Source: Erythrobacter sp. (GTDB lineage Bacteria > Pseudomonadota > Alphaproteobacteria > Sphingomonadales > Sphingomonadaceae). From it: a stretch of DNA of 64,000 bases. The translations under genes and the position numbers were made by a program. Below the pieces are notes generated by a model that was not told where the DNA came from, ran no database searches, and saw nothing but the letters and a program-made list of their open reading frames with translations. The stretch is from assembly GCA_023653115.1 (NCBI GenBank), contig JAMNXO010000011.1, positions 1 to 64,000 of the forward strand, given 5' to 3'. Below are positions 15,907 to 25,050 of the stretch, one piece after another; within the stretch, counting starts at the first letter, position 1; every line of letters starts with the position of its first letter.

Positions 15907-18372
15907 ATGAAGATTCGTCACGCGCTTTGCGCAAGCGCAGCCCTGTGCAGCCTGATGAGCCCGGCTCTGGCACAGGATAATGCCGCCGCCGAAACCGCCG
16001 AGGCGGAAGGCACTGAAATCATCGTTACCGCTGTGGCCCGCGGGCAGAACCGGATCGAAAGCTCGGTCTCGGTCAGCACCATCGGCTCGCAGGCGATCAC
16101 CAATCTTGCCGCGCCGTCTTCGGCCGACCTCATTCGCCAGATCCCCGGCATCCGCTCGGAAGCCTCGGGTGGCGAAGGCAACGCCAACATCGCGGTGCGC
16201 GGTATCCCCGTGTCGACCGGCGGCGCGCGCTACATCCAGCTGCAGGAAGATGGCCTGCCGATCCTCGAATTTGGCGACATCATCTTCGGAAATGCCGACA
16301 ACTTCCTGCGTGCTGACCGCTCGGTCGCCCGGGTCGAAGCGGTGCGCGGCGGTTCGGCCTCGACCTTCGCCTCGAACGCACCCGGCGCGGTCATCAACTT
16401 CATCTCCAAGACCGGGGAGCAGGAAGGCGGCGCGATCCAGGGTAGTGTGGGCCTCGACTTTGAAACCTATCGCCTCGATTTCGATTACGGCGCAGCGCTC
16501 GGCAATGATCTGACCTTCCATGTCGGCGGCTTCTACCGCACCGGCGAAGGCCCGCGCGACATCGGCTACAACGGCTATGATGGCGGCCAGATCAAGGCGA
16601 ACATCACCAAGCGCTTCGACGGCGGCTATGTGCGCTTCCACGCCAAGTATCTCGACGACAAGACCCCGACCATTCTGCCGCAGCCGGTGTTTGTCGGCGG
16701 TTCGAACAGCAACCCTGATTACAATGCGATCCCCGGCTTCAACCCGCGCACGGACTCGCTCTACAGCCCGTTCCTGACCCCCGCGGTGAGCCTCGATGGC
16801 GACAACAACCCGGCGCGTTATGACTTCCGCGATGGTCTGTCGGTCAAGAGCCTCGCCTTCGGGATCGAGAGCGAAATCGACGTTGGCAGCGGCTGGACGC
16901 TGACCAACCGCTTCCGCTTCGCCGACAATTCGGGCAGCTTCCAGTCGCCCTTCCCGGCGAGCGCCGGCACCGCACAATCGATTGCCAACGGCATCGGCGG
17001 CGCAGGGTCGAGCATCGTGTTTGCCACCGGCCCCAACGCCGGACAGACGGCCAACGCGGCCAATATCGGCGGCAACGGCCTGCTCACCAACGTGGTGGTG
17101 TTCAACACCCGCCTGAACAGCCTCGACAACGTCACCAATGATTTCCGCGTCAACAAGACCTTCGACATCGGCGGCGGCGCGGCCAATTTCACCACCGGCT
17201 TCTACCTCTCGCGCCAGACAGTCGATACCGACTGGCTGTGGACCAGCCACGTCCAGACGGTCGAGGGTGATGGCAATGCCGTGCTGGTCGATATCCGCAA
17301 TGCGGCCGGCAACCTTGTCACGCAGAACGGGACGGTCGGCTTCGGCGCGACGTTCTTCGGCAATTGCTGCCGCCGCAACTACGATGTCGATTACAGCACC
17401 TATGCACCCTTCGCCTCGCTCTCGCTCGAACTCGATCGCCTGACGATCGACGCCAGCATTCGCTATGATTACGGCGATGCCAGCGGCACCATCACCGGTT
17501 CGGACACGGGCTTCGGCGTCGGGGTCGGCAGCTTCGACTTCAATAACAACGGCGCGATCAGCACTGCCGAAGGTCAGACCAGCGTGCTGCCGCTCGGCAA
17601 TGCGCGGCCGGTGAATTACGAGTTCAGCTATCTCAGCTTCTCGCTGGGTGCGAACTACCTGCTCACCGACGATCTCGGCCTGTTTGCGCGTTACAGCCAG
17701 GGCGGCCGCCATACGGCTGACCGCAGCCTGTTCTCGCCGGCTGTCAGCACCACCGACGGCAGCCTGCCGGGCGGCGATGCGGGCGTGATCGCGCGCGTCG
17801 ATCAGCTGGAAGCGGGTCTGAAGTATCAGGGCGACGGCCTGTCGCTGTTCGCCACCGGCTTCTTCGCCAAGACCGCCGAGACCAACGTCGAACTGGCTCC
17901 TCTCGAACTGTTCGACACCGAATACGAAGCCTTCGGGTTCGAACTGGAAGGCGCCTATCGCACTGGCGCGTTCACGCTTTCGGCCGGTGCGACCTGGACC
18001 GATGCGGAAATCAAGGACGCGCTCGATCTGAGCACGATCGGCAACAAGCCGCGTCGTCAGGCCGATCTCGTCTATCAGGCGACCGCGCAATATGATGCCG
18101 ACATGTTCACCGTGGGTGCCAATGTCGTCGGCACCACCGACAGCTTCACGCAGGATAGCAACCAGCTGAAACTGCCGGCCTTCGCGCAGGTCAACGCCTT
18201 CCTCGCCTTCCGCCCGATCGAGCGGATCGAGGTGGGTCTCAATGCCCAGAACCTCTTCAACGCCACCGGCTTCACCGAGGCGGAGGAAGGTTCGATCCCG
18301 GCCAATGGCATCGTGCGCGCGCGCTCGATCGCGGGCCGGACAGTACTGGCTTCGGTGCGCTTCGACTTCTAG
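15907..18372 (+). CDS. TonB-dependent outer-membrane receptor (sucrose/fructoside locus)
   Basis: An 821-residue TonB-dependent receptor. The start at 15907 follows GAGAGGAG and opens a signal peptide (MKIRHALCASAALCSLMSPALAQ). A TonB-box-like stretch (GTEIIVTAVAR, residues about 35-45) precedes the plug domain (SADLIRQIPGIRSE, IAVRGIPV, VEAVRGGSASTFASNAPGAVINF). The remainder is a 22-strand barrel of about 650 residues ending in an aromatic (RTVLASVRFDF). It faces the LacI/MFS pair and is followed by a hairpin terminator, then GH68 and fructokinase genes. By analogy with Xanthomonas SuxA it probably imports sucrose or oligofructosides; the substrate is inferred from context only. Confidence 0.92.
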   Translation: MKIRHALCASAALCSLMSPALAQDNAAAETAEAEGTEIIVTAVARGQNRIESSVSVSTIGSQAITNLAAPSSADLIRQIPGIRSEASGGEGNANIAVRGIPVSTGGARYIQLQEDGLPILEFGDIIFGNADNFLRADRSVARVEAVRGGSASTFASNAPGAVINFISKTGEQEGGAIQGSVGLDFETYRLDFDYGAALGNDLTFHVGGFYRTGEGPRDIGYNGYDGGQIKANITKRFDGGYVRFHAKYLDDKTPTILPQPVFVGGSNSNPDYNAIPGFNPRTDSLYSPFLTPAVSLDGDNNPARYDFRDGLSVKSLAFGIESEIDVGSGWTLTNRFRFADNSGSFQSPFPASAGTAQSIANGIGGAGSSIVFATGPNAGQTANAANIGGNGLLTNVVVFNTRLNSLDNVTNDFRVNKTFDIGGGAANFTTGFYLSRQTVDTDWLWTSHVQTVEGDGNAVLVDIRNAAGNLVTQNGTVGFGATFFGNCCRRNYDVDYSTYAPFASLSLELDRLTIDASIRYDYGDASGTITGSDTGFGVGVGSFDFNNNGAISTAEGQTSVLPLGNARPVNYEFSYLSFSLGANYLLTDDLGLFARYSQGGRHTADRSLFSPAVSTTDGSLPGGDAGVIARVDQLEAGLKYQGDGLSLFATGFFAKTAETNVELAPLELFDTEYEAFGFELEGAYRTGAFTLSAGATWTDAEIKDALDLSTIGNKPRRQADLVYQATAQYDADMFTVGANVVGTTDSFTQDSNQLKLPAFAQVNAFLAFRPIERIEVGLNAQNLFNATGFTEAEEGSIPANGIVRARSIAGRTVLASVRFDF

Positions 18373-18392
18373 TACGCCGCATCGAACATTAC

Positions 18393-18430
18393 GGCTGGCC
18401 GCCACCCCCCCCGGCGGCCAGCCACTTTTC
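18393..18430 (+). terminator. Rho-independent terminator after the TonB receptor gene
   Basis: A perfect 11-bp GC-rich stem (18393-18403 with 18413-18423) encloses a C-rich 9-base loop and is followed by ACTTTTCT. It starts 21 bp after the receptor stop and 67 bp before the GH68 start. It probably reduces read-through so that receptor mRNA exceeds enzyme mRNA, or ends the receptor transcript altogether. Confidence 0.75.
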
Positions 18431-18459
18431 TGCCTGATGAATTGGGATAGACTGCTGCC

Positions 18460-19545
18460 ATGACGAGCGCCTGGAGAGCCGAGCATGTGCGCCGGATTGC
18501 GCCGGGAGCCGCGGCGGTAATCCCGCCAGTGACCGCGCCAGACTGTTCGCGGCTCGATGCAGGACGGCTCTACTGGGATATGTGGCCGGTGCAGGATGCC
18601 CACGGCGCGCGGACCGTAATCGGCGGGCGCGAGTTGTGGATGGCACTCACTGCACCTGACCGCGGCGATCCGGCGCTGCGGCATTTCGAAGCCAAGATCC
18701 ACTTACTCGAATGGCGCGGCGGCGCGTGGATCGATCTCGGCCCCGCGCTGCCTGATTTTCCCGTGCCTTACGAGCGCGAATGGGCCGGTTCGGCGCTCTA
18801 TCACGATGGCGTGCTTACGCTGTTCTTCACCGCTGCCGGCAGCGCCCTGCGTGCGGGCGGTTACCAGCAGGAATTGTGGGCCGCGAGCGCTCCTGTCGGC
18901 GCAGACGGGTTGCCGGGCGAATGGTCGGTGCCAGCCCCGCTCGTGCATGATTACGGCCCGTTCTACATGCCCGCCGATGCGCACGAGGGCGAAGCCGGCA
19001 AGATCAAGGCTTTTCGCGATCCGGCCTATTTCCGCGATCCGGCCGATGGCAGCGAGTATCTTGCCTTCACCGCCTCGCTTGCCGGGTCAGATAGCGCCTT
19101 TAACGGAGCCTTCGGGCTGGCGCGCAAGGTTGGCGCTGAGTGGACCTTGATCCCGCCGTGCCTTCATGCCGAGGGCGTCAACAACGAGCTTGAACGTGCG
19201 CATCTGGTGTTCCACGGCCAACGCTACTACGCCTTCTGGTCAACCCAGACGGCGACCTTTGCGCCCGATCTGGGTGGGGCGCCGGGAGGGCTTTACGGCA
19301 TGGTGGCGAATAGCATGGCAGGGCCGTGGCAGCCGCTCAACGGCAGCGGTCTGGTGCTCGCCAATCCGGCTGATCGCCCATTGCAGACCTATAGCTGGTT
19401 CGTCGATGCTGCGCTCACGGTATGCAGCTTTGTCGATATGCTGCCCGATGGCACCTTTGGCGGGGTGCCTGCTCCGCTGCTCCAGCTGGAGCTTGATGGC
19501 GAGCGGGCCAGCATCCGCGCACCTGCGCCCGAGACCGCCGCCTGA
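18460..19545 (+). CDS. Glycoside hydrolase family 68 protein (fructosyltransferase/invertase type)
   Basis: A 361-residue GH68 enzyme without a signal peptide, so cytoplasmic, which is unusual for levansucrases but suits an intracellular sucrose hydrolase. The three catalytic positions can be placed: nucleophile Asp40 in YWDMWPVQD, transition-state Asp187 in KAFRDPAYF, and acid/base Glu245 in NNELERAHLV. The five-bladed propeller ends with a small beta region near residue 340. GH68 members split sucrose into glucose and fructose and may transfer the fructosyl group. Its stop codon overlaps the fructokinase start (TGATG), so products pass straight to phosphorylation. Hydrolysis rather than polymer synthesis is my inference from the location and the kinase. 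Confidence 0.88.
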   Translation: MTSAWRAEHVRRIAPGAAAVIPPVTAPDCSRLDAGRLYWDMWPVQDAHGARTVIGGRELWMALTAPDRGDPALRHFEAKIHLLEWRGGAWIDLGPALPDFPVPYEREWAGSALYHDGVLTLFFTAAGSALRAGGYQQELWAASAPVGADGLPGEWSVPAPLVHDYGPFYMPADAHEGEAGKIKAFRDPAYFRDPADGSEYLAFTASLAGSDSAFNGAFGLARKVGAEWTLIPPCLHAEGVNNELERAHLVFHGQRYYAFWSTQTATFAPDLGGAPGGLYGMVANSMAGPWQPLNGSGLVLANPADRPLQTYSWFVDAALTVCSFVDMLPDGTFGGVPAPLLQLELDGERASIRAPAPETAA

Positions 19546-20411
19546 TGCTCGGCGCAATCGAGGCGGGCGGCACCAAGTTCGTGCTGGCAGTCGGACCCGC
19601 GCCCGGGACAATCACCGCACGCCATGTGATCCCCACCCGCGATCCGGACATCACGCTGGCCGAGGCAGCCGATTGGTTCCTCGATCAGGGCCAGATCAGC
19701 GCGCTGGGCATTGCCAGCTTCGGACCGGTTGAGCTTGATCCGGCTGCGCCATGCTGGGGCCATATCACCAACACGCCAAAGCCCGGCTGGGCCGATTGCG
19801 ACATCGCGGGGTTCTTTGCCAAGGTGCTTGGCGTAGCAGTCGGCTTCGACACCGATGTCAACGCCGCCGCGCTGGCGGAATATGCGGCGGCCGAAGGCGA
19901 GGGCTGCCGCAGCCTCGCCTATCTCACCATCGGCACCGGCATTGGCGGCGGTCTGGTGCTGGACGGCGCGCCAGTGCACGGCATCGCTCACCCAGAGATG
20001 GGCCATATTTACCCGCGCCGTCACCCCGCAGACCAGAACTTTGCCGGGGTCTGCCCGCACCACGGCGATTGCCTTGAAGGTCTCGCCAGCGGGCCGGCAA
20101 TCATCGCGCGTTGGGGCGCCTCGCTCTCGGAGCTCGGGCCTGGACACGAAGCCCACGCAATCATCGCCGATTATGTCGCACAAGCGTGCCACATGCTGTT
20201 CGCCAGCGTTGCGGCCGAGCGGGTGGTGATCGGCGGCGGAGTAGCCAAGACCGAAGGACTGGTGGAGCGTATCGCCGCGCGGACGGCCGAGCTCTCGGCA
20301 GGCTATTTGCCCGGCGGCCCGCGCCACAAGGTGCTCGCACCGCAGCTTGGCGAGAATGCCGGGATCACCGGTGCCATGATGCTGGCCGAGGCGGCGATCC
20401 GCACACGCTGA
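19545..20411 (+). CDS. ROK-family fructokinase
   Basis: A 288-residue ROK kinase. The phosphate-binding motif AIEAGGTKF opens the chain, the sugar-binding Asp lies in FDTDVNAAAL, and GTGIGGGLVLDG is the second ATP-site motif. The zinc-binding ROK signature is present (HPEMGHIYPRRH, then CPHHGDCLEGLASGPAI). The His/Glu pattern and length match bacterial fructokinases that make fructose-6-phosphate. The start codon shares bases with the GH68 stop (TGATG), which indicates translational coupling. With the Entner-Doudoroff genes in this window, fructose-6-phosphate would be isomerised to glucose-6-phosphate and used by Zwf. Confidence 0.9.
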   Translation: MLGAIEAGGTKFVLAVGPAPGTITARHVIPTRDPDITLAEAADWFLDQGQISALGIASFGPVELDPAAPCWGHITNTPKPGWADCDIAGFFAKVLGVAVGFDTDVNAAALAEYAAAEGEGCRSLAYLTIGTGIGGGLVLDGAPVHGIAHPEMGHIYPRRHPADQNFAGVCPHHGDCLEGLASGPAIIARWGASLSELGPGHEAHAIIADYVAQACHMLFASVAAERVVIGGGVAKTEGLVERIAARTAELSAGYLPGGPRHKVLAPQLGENAGITGAMMLAEAAIRTR

Positions 20412-20540
20412 GGGCATCAACGGCTGATCCGCATCGACCAACGGCGGGCCGTTCGATCAATCGCCTGCCCGCGCCGCCGAAGGTGGCTTTCCCTTTCGCG
20501 ACAATGCACTAGTCTTCCCCGGTCTAAACAGGGGATCACC

Positions 20541-21434
20541 ATGCTCGAACTTGCCGGCGTAAGCCACGTCTATCCCAATGGCACCCACGCGCTCGATGAT
20601 GTGACGCTGTCGATCCCCAAGGGCATGTTCGGGCTGCTCGGCCCCAACGGCGCGGGCAAGTCGACGCTGATGCGCACCATCGCCACGCTGCAGGCGCCGA
20701 CGGCGGGGAGCATCCGGTTCGGCGATATCGACGTGCTGGCCGAGCCTGACCGGCTGCGCCGCACGCTGGGCTATCTGCCGCAGGATTTCGGCGTCTACCC
20801 GCGCGTCTCGGCCTATCAGATGCTCGATCACATGGCGGTGCTGAAAGGCGTGAACAACGCGGGCGAGCGCCGCGCGGTGGTCGAACACCTGCTCAACCAG
20901 ACCAACCTGTGGGCGGTGCGCGGCAAGGCGATCGCTGGCTTTTCGGGCGGGATGCGCCAGCGTTTCGGCATCGCTCAGGCGCTTATCGGCGAACCCGAAC
21001 TGATCATCGTGGATGAACCCACCGCCGGGCTTGATCCGGAAGAACGCAACCGCTTCCTCAATCTGCTCGCGGGTATCGGTGAGAACGTGGTGGTGATCCT
21101 CTCCACCCATATCGTCGATGATGTCGCCGATTTGTGCCCCCGCATGGCAGTGCTGGCGGGCGGCAAGCTGCGTCTGGAAGGCGCGCCGCACGATCTGATC
21201 CGTTCAACGCAAGGCCGCGTGTGGCAACGAACTGTGCCGCACACCGCGCTTTCAGAGATGCAGGCGGCCCACGAAGTGATCTCGCATCGCTTCTTTGCCG
21301 GCGCAATCGTTGTCCACGTGCTCGCCGACAGCCAGCCCGACGGCTTCACGCCGGTATCCGGCGGGCTCGAGGATGTCTACTTCGCGACCCTTGCCGAAAC
21401 CCGCCGCGCCCCCGCCGCCGCGCAAGCCGCGTAA
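20541..21434 (+). CDS. ABC transporter ATP-binding protein
   Basis: A 297-residue ATPase of the ABC-2 exporter type. The Walker A motif GPNGAGKS (residues about 34-41), Q-loop region YLPQDFGVYP, signature FSGGMRQRFGIAQAL, Walker B ELIIVDEPTAGLDP and switch His (STHIVDD) are all intact. The last 80 residues form the usual C-terminal extension of CcmA/NatA-like ATPases. A GGGGA site lies about 6 bp upstream. The permease-peptidase fusion begins 13 bp after the stop, so the two make one transporter. The substrate is unknown; the fused aminopeptidase suggests peptide or protein handling. Confidence 0.93.
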   Translation: MLELAGVSHVYPNGTHALDDVTLSIPKGMFGLLGPNGAGKSTLMRTIATLQAPTAGSIRFGDIDVLAEPDRLRRTLGYLPQDFGVYPRVSAYQMLDHMAVLKGVNNAGERRAVVEHLLNQTNLWAVRGKAIAGFSGGMRQRFGIAQALIGEPELIIVDEPTAGLDPEERNRFLNLLAGIGENVVVILSTHIVDDVADLCPRMAVLAGGKLRLEGAPHDLIRSTQGRVWQRTVPHTALSEMQAAHEVISHRFFAGAIVVHVLADSQPDGFTPVSGGLEDVYFATLAETRRAPAAAQAA

Positions 21435-21447
21435 GGGAGCGCGCATC

Positions 21448-24400
21448 ATGCTTGCAGCCTCGCTCGCCGCGTTCGAGATCCGCTATCAGCTGAAGAACCC
21501 GGTATTCTGGGTCTCGGTCGCGATCTTCTTCCTGCTCGGTTTCGGCCTTGCGGCCAGTTCCAATGTCAGCATCGGCGCGGCCAGCGGGGTGCATGAAAAC
21601 TCGCCCTTCCTCGTCACCTTCGCGCTCGGGCTGATGGGGCTGTTCTATCTGTTCGTGATCACCTCCTTCGTCGCCAACGCAGTGGTGCGCGATGATGTGA
21701 CCGGGTTCGGCCCGATGATCCGCGCGACCCCGGTCGGGCGTAGCCAGTTTCTGGCCGGACGCTTCCTTGGTGGGCTGGTAATCGCGATCCTCGGTTATGC
21801 AGCCGTGCCGCTCGGGATCGCGTTGGGTGCGGCGATGCCGTGGGTTGATCCGGAAACGGTCGGCCCCGGAGGCTTTGCGACCTATGCCTGGCCGTTCCTG
21901 ATCATCGCCATTCCCAACCTGATCCTGTCCTCCGCCCTGTTGTTCAGCCTTGCCACCGTCACCCGTTCGATGCTGGCTAGCTATATCGGCGTGCTGGTGC
22001 TGGTGATGGCCTATCTCGCAACCACCGCGGTGCTCGGCAGCGAGCCTGACTATCAGGACACCCTTGCCCGGTTCGAGCCGATGGGGATCGGTGCGATCGG
22101 CGAGGCGACACGGTACTGGACCGCGGCAGAGATGAACGCCCGCGCGCTTCCGCTCGAAGGCAACCTGCTGTTCAACCGTGCCTTTGCCCTCGGATTGGCG
22201 GCGCTATTCCTCGGCATTGCCTGGCTGCGCTTCAGCATGACCGAGCGCGCGCCTTCGCGCTGGCGGCAAAAACGGTTGGCGAAACAGGCCAGCCGCCTCG
22301 CCAAGGCCGAGGCTGTGGCCCCGCGCGCGCTGACCGCCCCGGTCCAGCGCAGCTTTGGCACAGGCCATGCGCTTGCAAGCTTCATGGTGCGCCTCAAGGC
22401 CGAGGTGCTTCAGGTGCTCAAAAGCCCCGGCCTGATTGTGCTGCTGCTGATTTCGCTCGCGTTCACCGCGCTCAATCTCGCCTTTTCGGAAACCCTGTAT
22501 GGCACCGCGTCCTATCCGCTGACCGCCAATGTCGTGACCACCGTGATCGGCAGCATGGGGCTGTTCACGATGATCGTGGCGGTGTTTTACGGCGGCGAGC
22601 TGGTGTGGCGCGAACGCGATGTGAAGATCGGCGAGATCATCGATGCCACCCCGGTGCCGGCGTGGACCATGTTCGTGCCCAAGATGCTTGCGATTTTTTC
22701 GGTCCTGCTGGCGATGTCGCTCACGGGTATGCTGACCGGCGTGGTCTATCAGCTGATCCTGGGGGCCAAGAGCATCGATTTCGGGCTCTACCTTGTCTCC
22801 TTTGTGATGCCGCAGACGATCGACCTGCTGCTGCTGGCAGTGCTGGCGGTGTTCTTCCAGGTGCTCAGCCCGAACAAATATCTCGGCTGGGGGCTAATGC
22901 TGGTGTGGTTTGTCAGCCGCATCTTCCTGTCGAACCTTGGCTATTCCAACATGCTCTACCTGTTCGGCGGCGGACCGGGTGAGCCCTTGAGCGATATGAA
23001 CGGCACCGGCGGTTTCTGGATCGGCGGGCTGATCGCCCGGGCTTACTGGGGCTGCTTCGGGGTGCTGTTGCTGGTGCTGGCGCATTGGGCCTGGCCGCGC
23101 GGCACGGTGGTGGCGGTGCTCCCGCGCTTGAAAGGCATGGGTAAGCGGATGAGCCTGGCTTCGGGCGGGATCGCACTGGCGGCAATCGGCGGGATGATCG
23201 GCACCGGTTTCATCATCAATAACAATATCAAGGTGCTCAACACCTACGAGACCTCTGACGAGCGCGAGGAGCGGCTGGCCGCCTACGAGCGCCAGTTTCT
23301 CAAATACGAAACCCTGCCGCGTCCGGTGGTCACCGATGTCGCCTTCGACGTGGCGATCTATCCCGACGCGCGGCGGATGGAGGTTACCGGCCACTATCTG
23401 ATGCGCAACGACAACGCCGTGCCGATCCGCGAGCTGCACGTGCGGCAGGGGGATTCGGCGCTCGAATTCACCACGCTGGCCATAAACGGGGCCACGCTGG
23501 CCAAGCATGACGATAAGTTCGGCCACCGCATCTACCGCTTCGATACGCCGCTTGCGCCGGGCGCGACCACTCGGCTCGATTTCACCTCACGGCTGTGGCG
23601 GCGCGGCTTTGCCAATACCGGCGCTGCGACCGATATCGTCGACAACGGCACCTTCGTGAACAACTTCACCTTCGCGCCAATTATCGGGATGGACCGTCAG
23701 GGCCTGCTGGTGGACCGCACCGAACGCCGCCGCCAGGGCCTGCCCGACGAGCTGCGCGTCGCGAAGCTCGAGGACACCAAGGCGCAGGGCAAGAGCTACA
23801 TCGGTGCCGACTGGGTGAATTCGCGCATCACCATCAGCACCGCAGCCGATCAGGTGCCGATCGCGCCGGGCAACAAGCTGTCGGACGAGGTCAAGGATGG
23901 CCGCCGCGTTGCGGTGTTCGCCAGCCCCGCGCCGATCCTCAATTTCTTCTCGGTGCAATCAGCCCGCTATGCCGAGGCCAAGGATCGGTTCGGCGATGTG
24001 CAGCTGAGCGTCTATTACGATCCGCGCCACGACTGGAACGTGCCGGCGATGCTCAAGGCGATGAAGACCTCGCTCGGCTATTACACCGAGAATTTCGGGC
24101 CATACCAGTTCGGCTATGCGCGGATCATCGAGTTTCCGGGCTATGAAAGCTTCGCGCAGGCCTTTGCCGGGACGATGCCCTATTCGGAAAGCATCGGCTT
24201 TGCCGCGGATGTGCGCGATCCGGAAACCATCGACTACGTGGCCTATGTCACCGCGCATGAATTGGCGCACCAGTATTGGGCGCACCAGGTCGTGGGTGCC
24301 GACATGCAGGGTTCGACCTTGCTGTCGGAAACGCTTGCGCAATATTCGGCGCTGATGGTGATGGAAGAGCTCTATGGCGAGGACAAGATCCGCCGCTTCC

Positions 24401-25044
24401 TCAAATACGAGCTGGATCAGTATCTCGGCGGACGCAAGACCGATGTGCTGGGCGAACAGGCGCTGATCCGGGTCGAGAACCAAGGGTATATCCACTACCG
24501 CAAGGGCGCGCTGGCGATGTATCTGCTCCAGCACCGGCTGGGCGAGGATGCGGTGAACCGCGCGTTGGCGCGGCTGCTCGAACGCTATCGCTTCAAGAGC
24601 GCGCCTTATCCGCGTAGCCTCGATCTCATCGCCGAACTGCGCAAGGAAGCGACCACGCCCGAAAGCCAGGCGCTGATCACAGATCTGTTCGAAACGATCA
24701 CGATCTATGATCTGAAAGCCAAGGAGGCCAAGACGCGCCAGCTCGCCGATGGGCGCTGGAGCACCCGCATCACCATCGCCGCGGGCAAGTTCACCGCCGA
24801 TCCCAAGGGCAAGGAAACCCCCGCCAAGCTGGCCGAGAGCATCGAGATCGGCCTGTTCACCGCGCGGCCCGGGCAGGGTGCGTTTGAACGCGCCGATGTG
24901 CTGTCGATGCAGCGCGCGCCGATCCGTGCGGGAAGTCAGGTGATCGAGGTGGTGACGGCCAAAAAGCCGCTCTTCGCCGGGATCGATCCCTACAACTTCT
25001 ATATCGACCGCAATTCGGACGATAATGTCGTGGCGGTCGACTAG
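21448..25044 (+). CDS. ABC-2 permease fused to M1-family aminopeptidase
   Basis: A 1198-residue fusion starting at ATG 21448 (MLAASLAAFEIRYQLKNPVF). Residues 1-580 hold two sets of hydrophobic helices of the ABC-2 permease type, each preceded by an amphipathic start. After a short linker (ETSDEREERLAAYERQF) the C-terminal 550 residues are an M1-like metallopeptidase domain with HELAHQYWAH (zinc ligands His937, His941) and the third ligand Glu in LLSETLAQY, with one more spacing residue than classical M1 enzymes. The peptidase should face the periplasm. The architecture is known in bacteria but its physiological substrate is not. The paired ATPase is directly upstream, and the gene ends 6 bp before the convergent dctD stop. 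Confidence 0.9.
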   Translation: MLAASLAAFEIRYQLKNPVFWVSVAIFFLLGFGLAASSNVSIGAASGVHENSPFLVTFALGLMGLFYLFVITSFVANAVVRDDVTGFGPMIRATPVGRSQFLAGRFLGGLVIAILGYAAVPLGIALGAAMPWVDPETVGPGGFATYAWPFLIIAIPNLILSSALLFSLATVTRSMLASYIGVLVLVMAYLATTAVLGSEPDYQDTLARFEPMGIGAIGEATRYWTAAEMNARALPLEGNLLFNRAFALGLAALFLGIAWLRFSMTERAPSRWRQKRLAKQASRLAKAEAVAPRALTAPVQRSFGTGHALASFMVRLKAEVLQVLKSPGLIVLLLISLAFTALNLAFSETLYGTASYPLTANVVTTVIGSMGLFTMIVAVFYGGELVWRERDVKIGEIIDATPVPAWTMFVPKMLAIFSVLLAMSLTGMLTGVVYQLILGAKSIDFGLYLVSFVMPQTIDLLLLAVLAVFFQVLSPNKYLGWGLMLVWFVSRIFLSNLGYSNMLYLFGGGPGEPLSDMNGTGGFWIGGLIARAYWGCFGVLLLVLAHWAWPRGTVVAVLPRLKGMGKRMSLASGGIALAAIGGMIGTGFIINNNIKVLNTYETSDEREERLAAYERQFLKYETLPRPVVTDVAFDVAIYPDARRMEVTGHYLMRNDNAVPIRELHVRQGDSALEFTTLAINGATLAKHDDKFGHRIYRFDTPLAPGATTRLDFTSRLWRRGFANTGAATDIVDNGTFVNNFTFAPIIGMDRQGLLVDRTERRRQGLPDELRVAKLEDTKAQGKSYIGADWVNSRITISTAADQVPIAPGNKLSDEVKDGRRVAVFASPAPILNFFSVQSARYAEAKDRFGDVQLSVYYDPRHDWNVPAMLKAMKTSLGYYTENFGPYQFGYARIIEFPGYESFAQAFAGTMPYSESIGFAADVRDPETIDYVAYVTAHELAHQYWAHQVVGADMQGSTLLSETLAQYSALMVMEELYGEDKIRRFLKYELDQYLGGRKTDVLGEQALIRVENQGYIHYRKGALAMYLLQHRLGEDAVNRALARLLERYRFKSAPYPRSLDLIAELRKEATTPESQALITDLFETITIYDLKAKEAKTRQLADGRWSTRITIAAGKFTADPKGKETPAKLAESIEIGLFTARPGQGAFERADVLSMQRAPIRAGSQVIEVVTAKKPLFAGIDPYNFYIDRNSDDNVVAVD

Positions 25045-25050
25045 CCCGGA

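Noticed and set aside
15901..18702. A 933-codon open frame on the minus strand opposite the TonB receptor
   Set aside because: Same explanation; no recognisable motif, and the plus-strand receptor accounts for the sequence.
20446..20459. AACGGC-GG-GCCGTT mini-hairpin before the ABC gene
   Set aside because: A 2-base loop cannot form a stable RNA hairpin and no T tract follows; too weak to list as a terminator.
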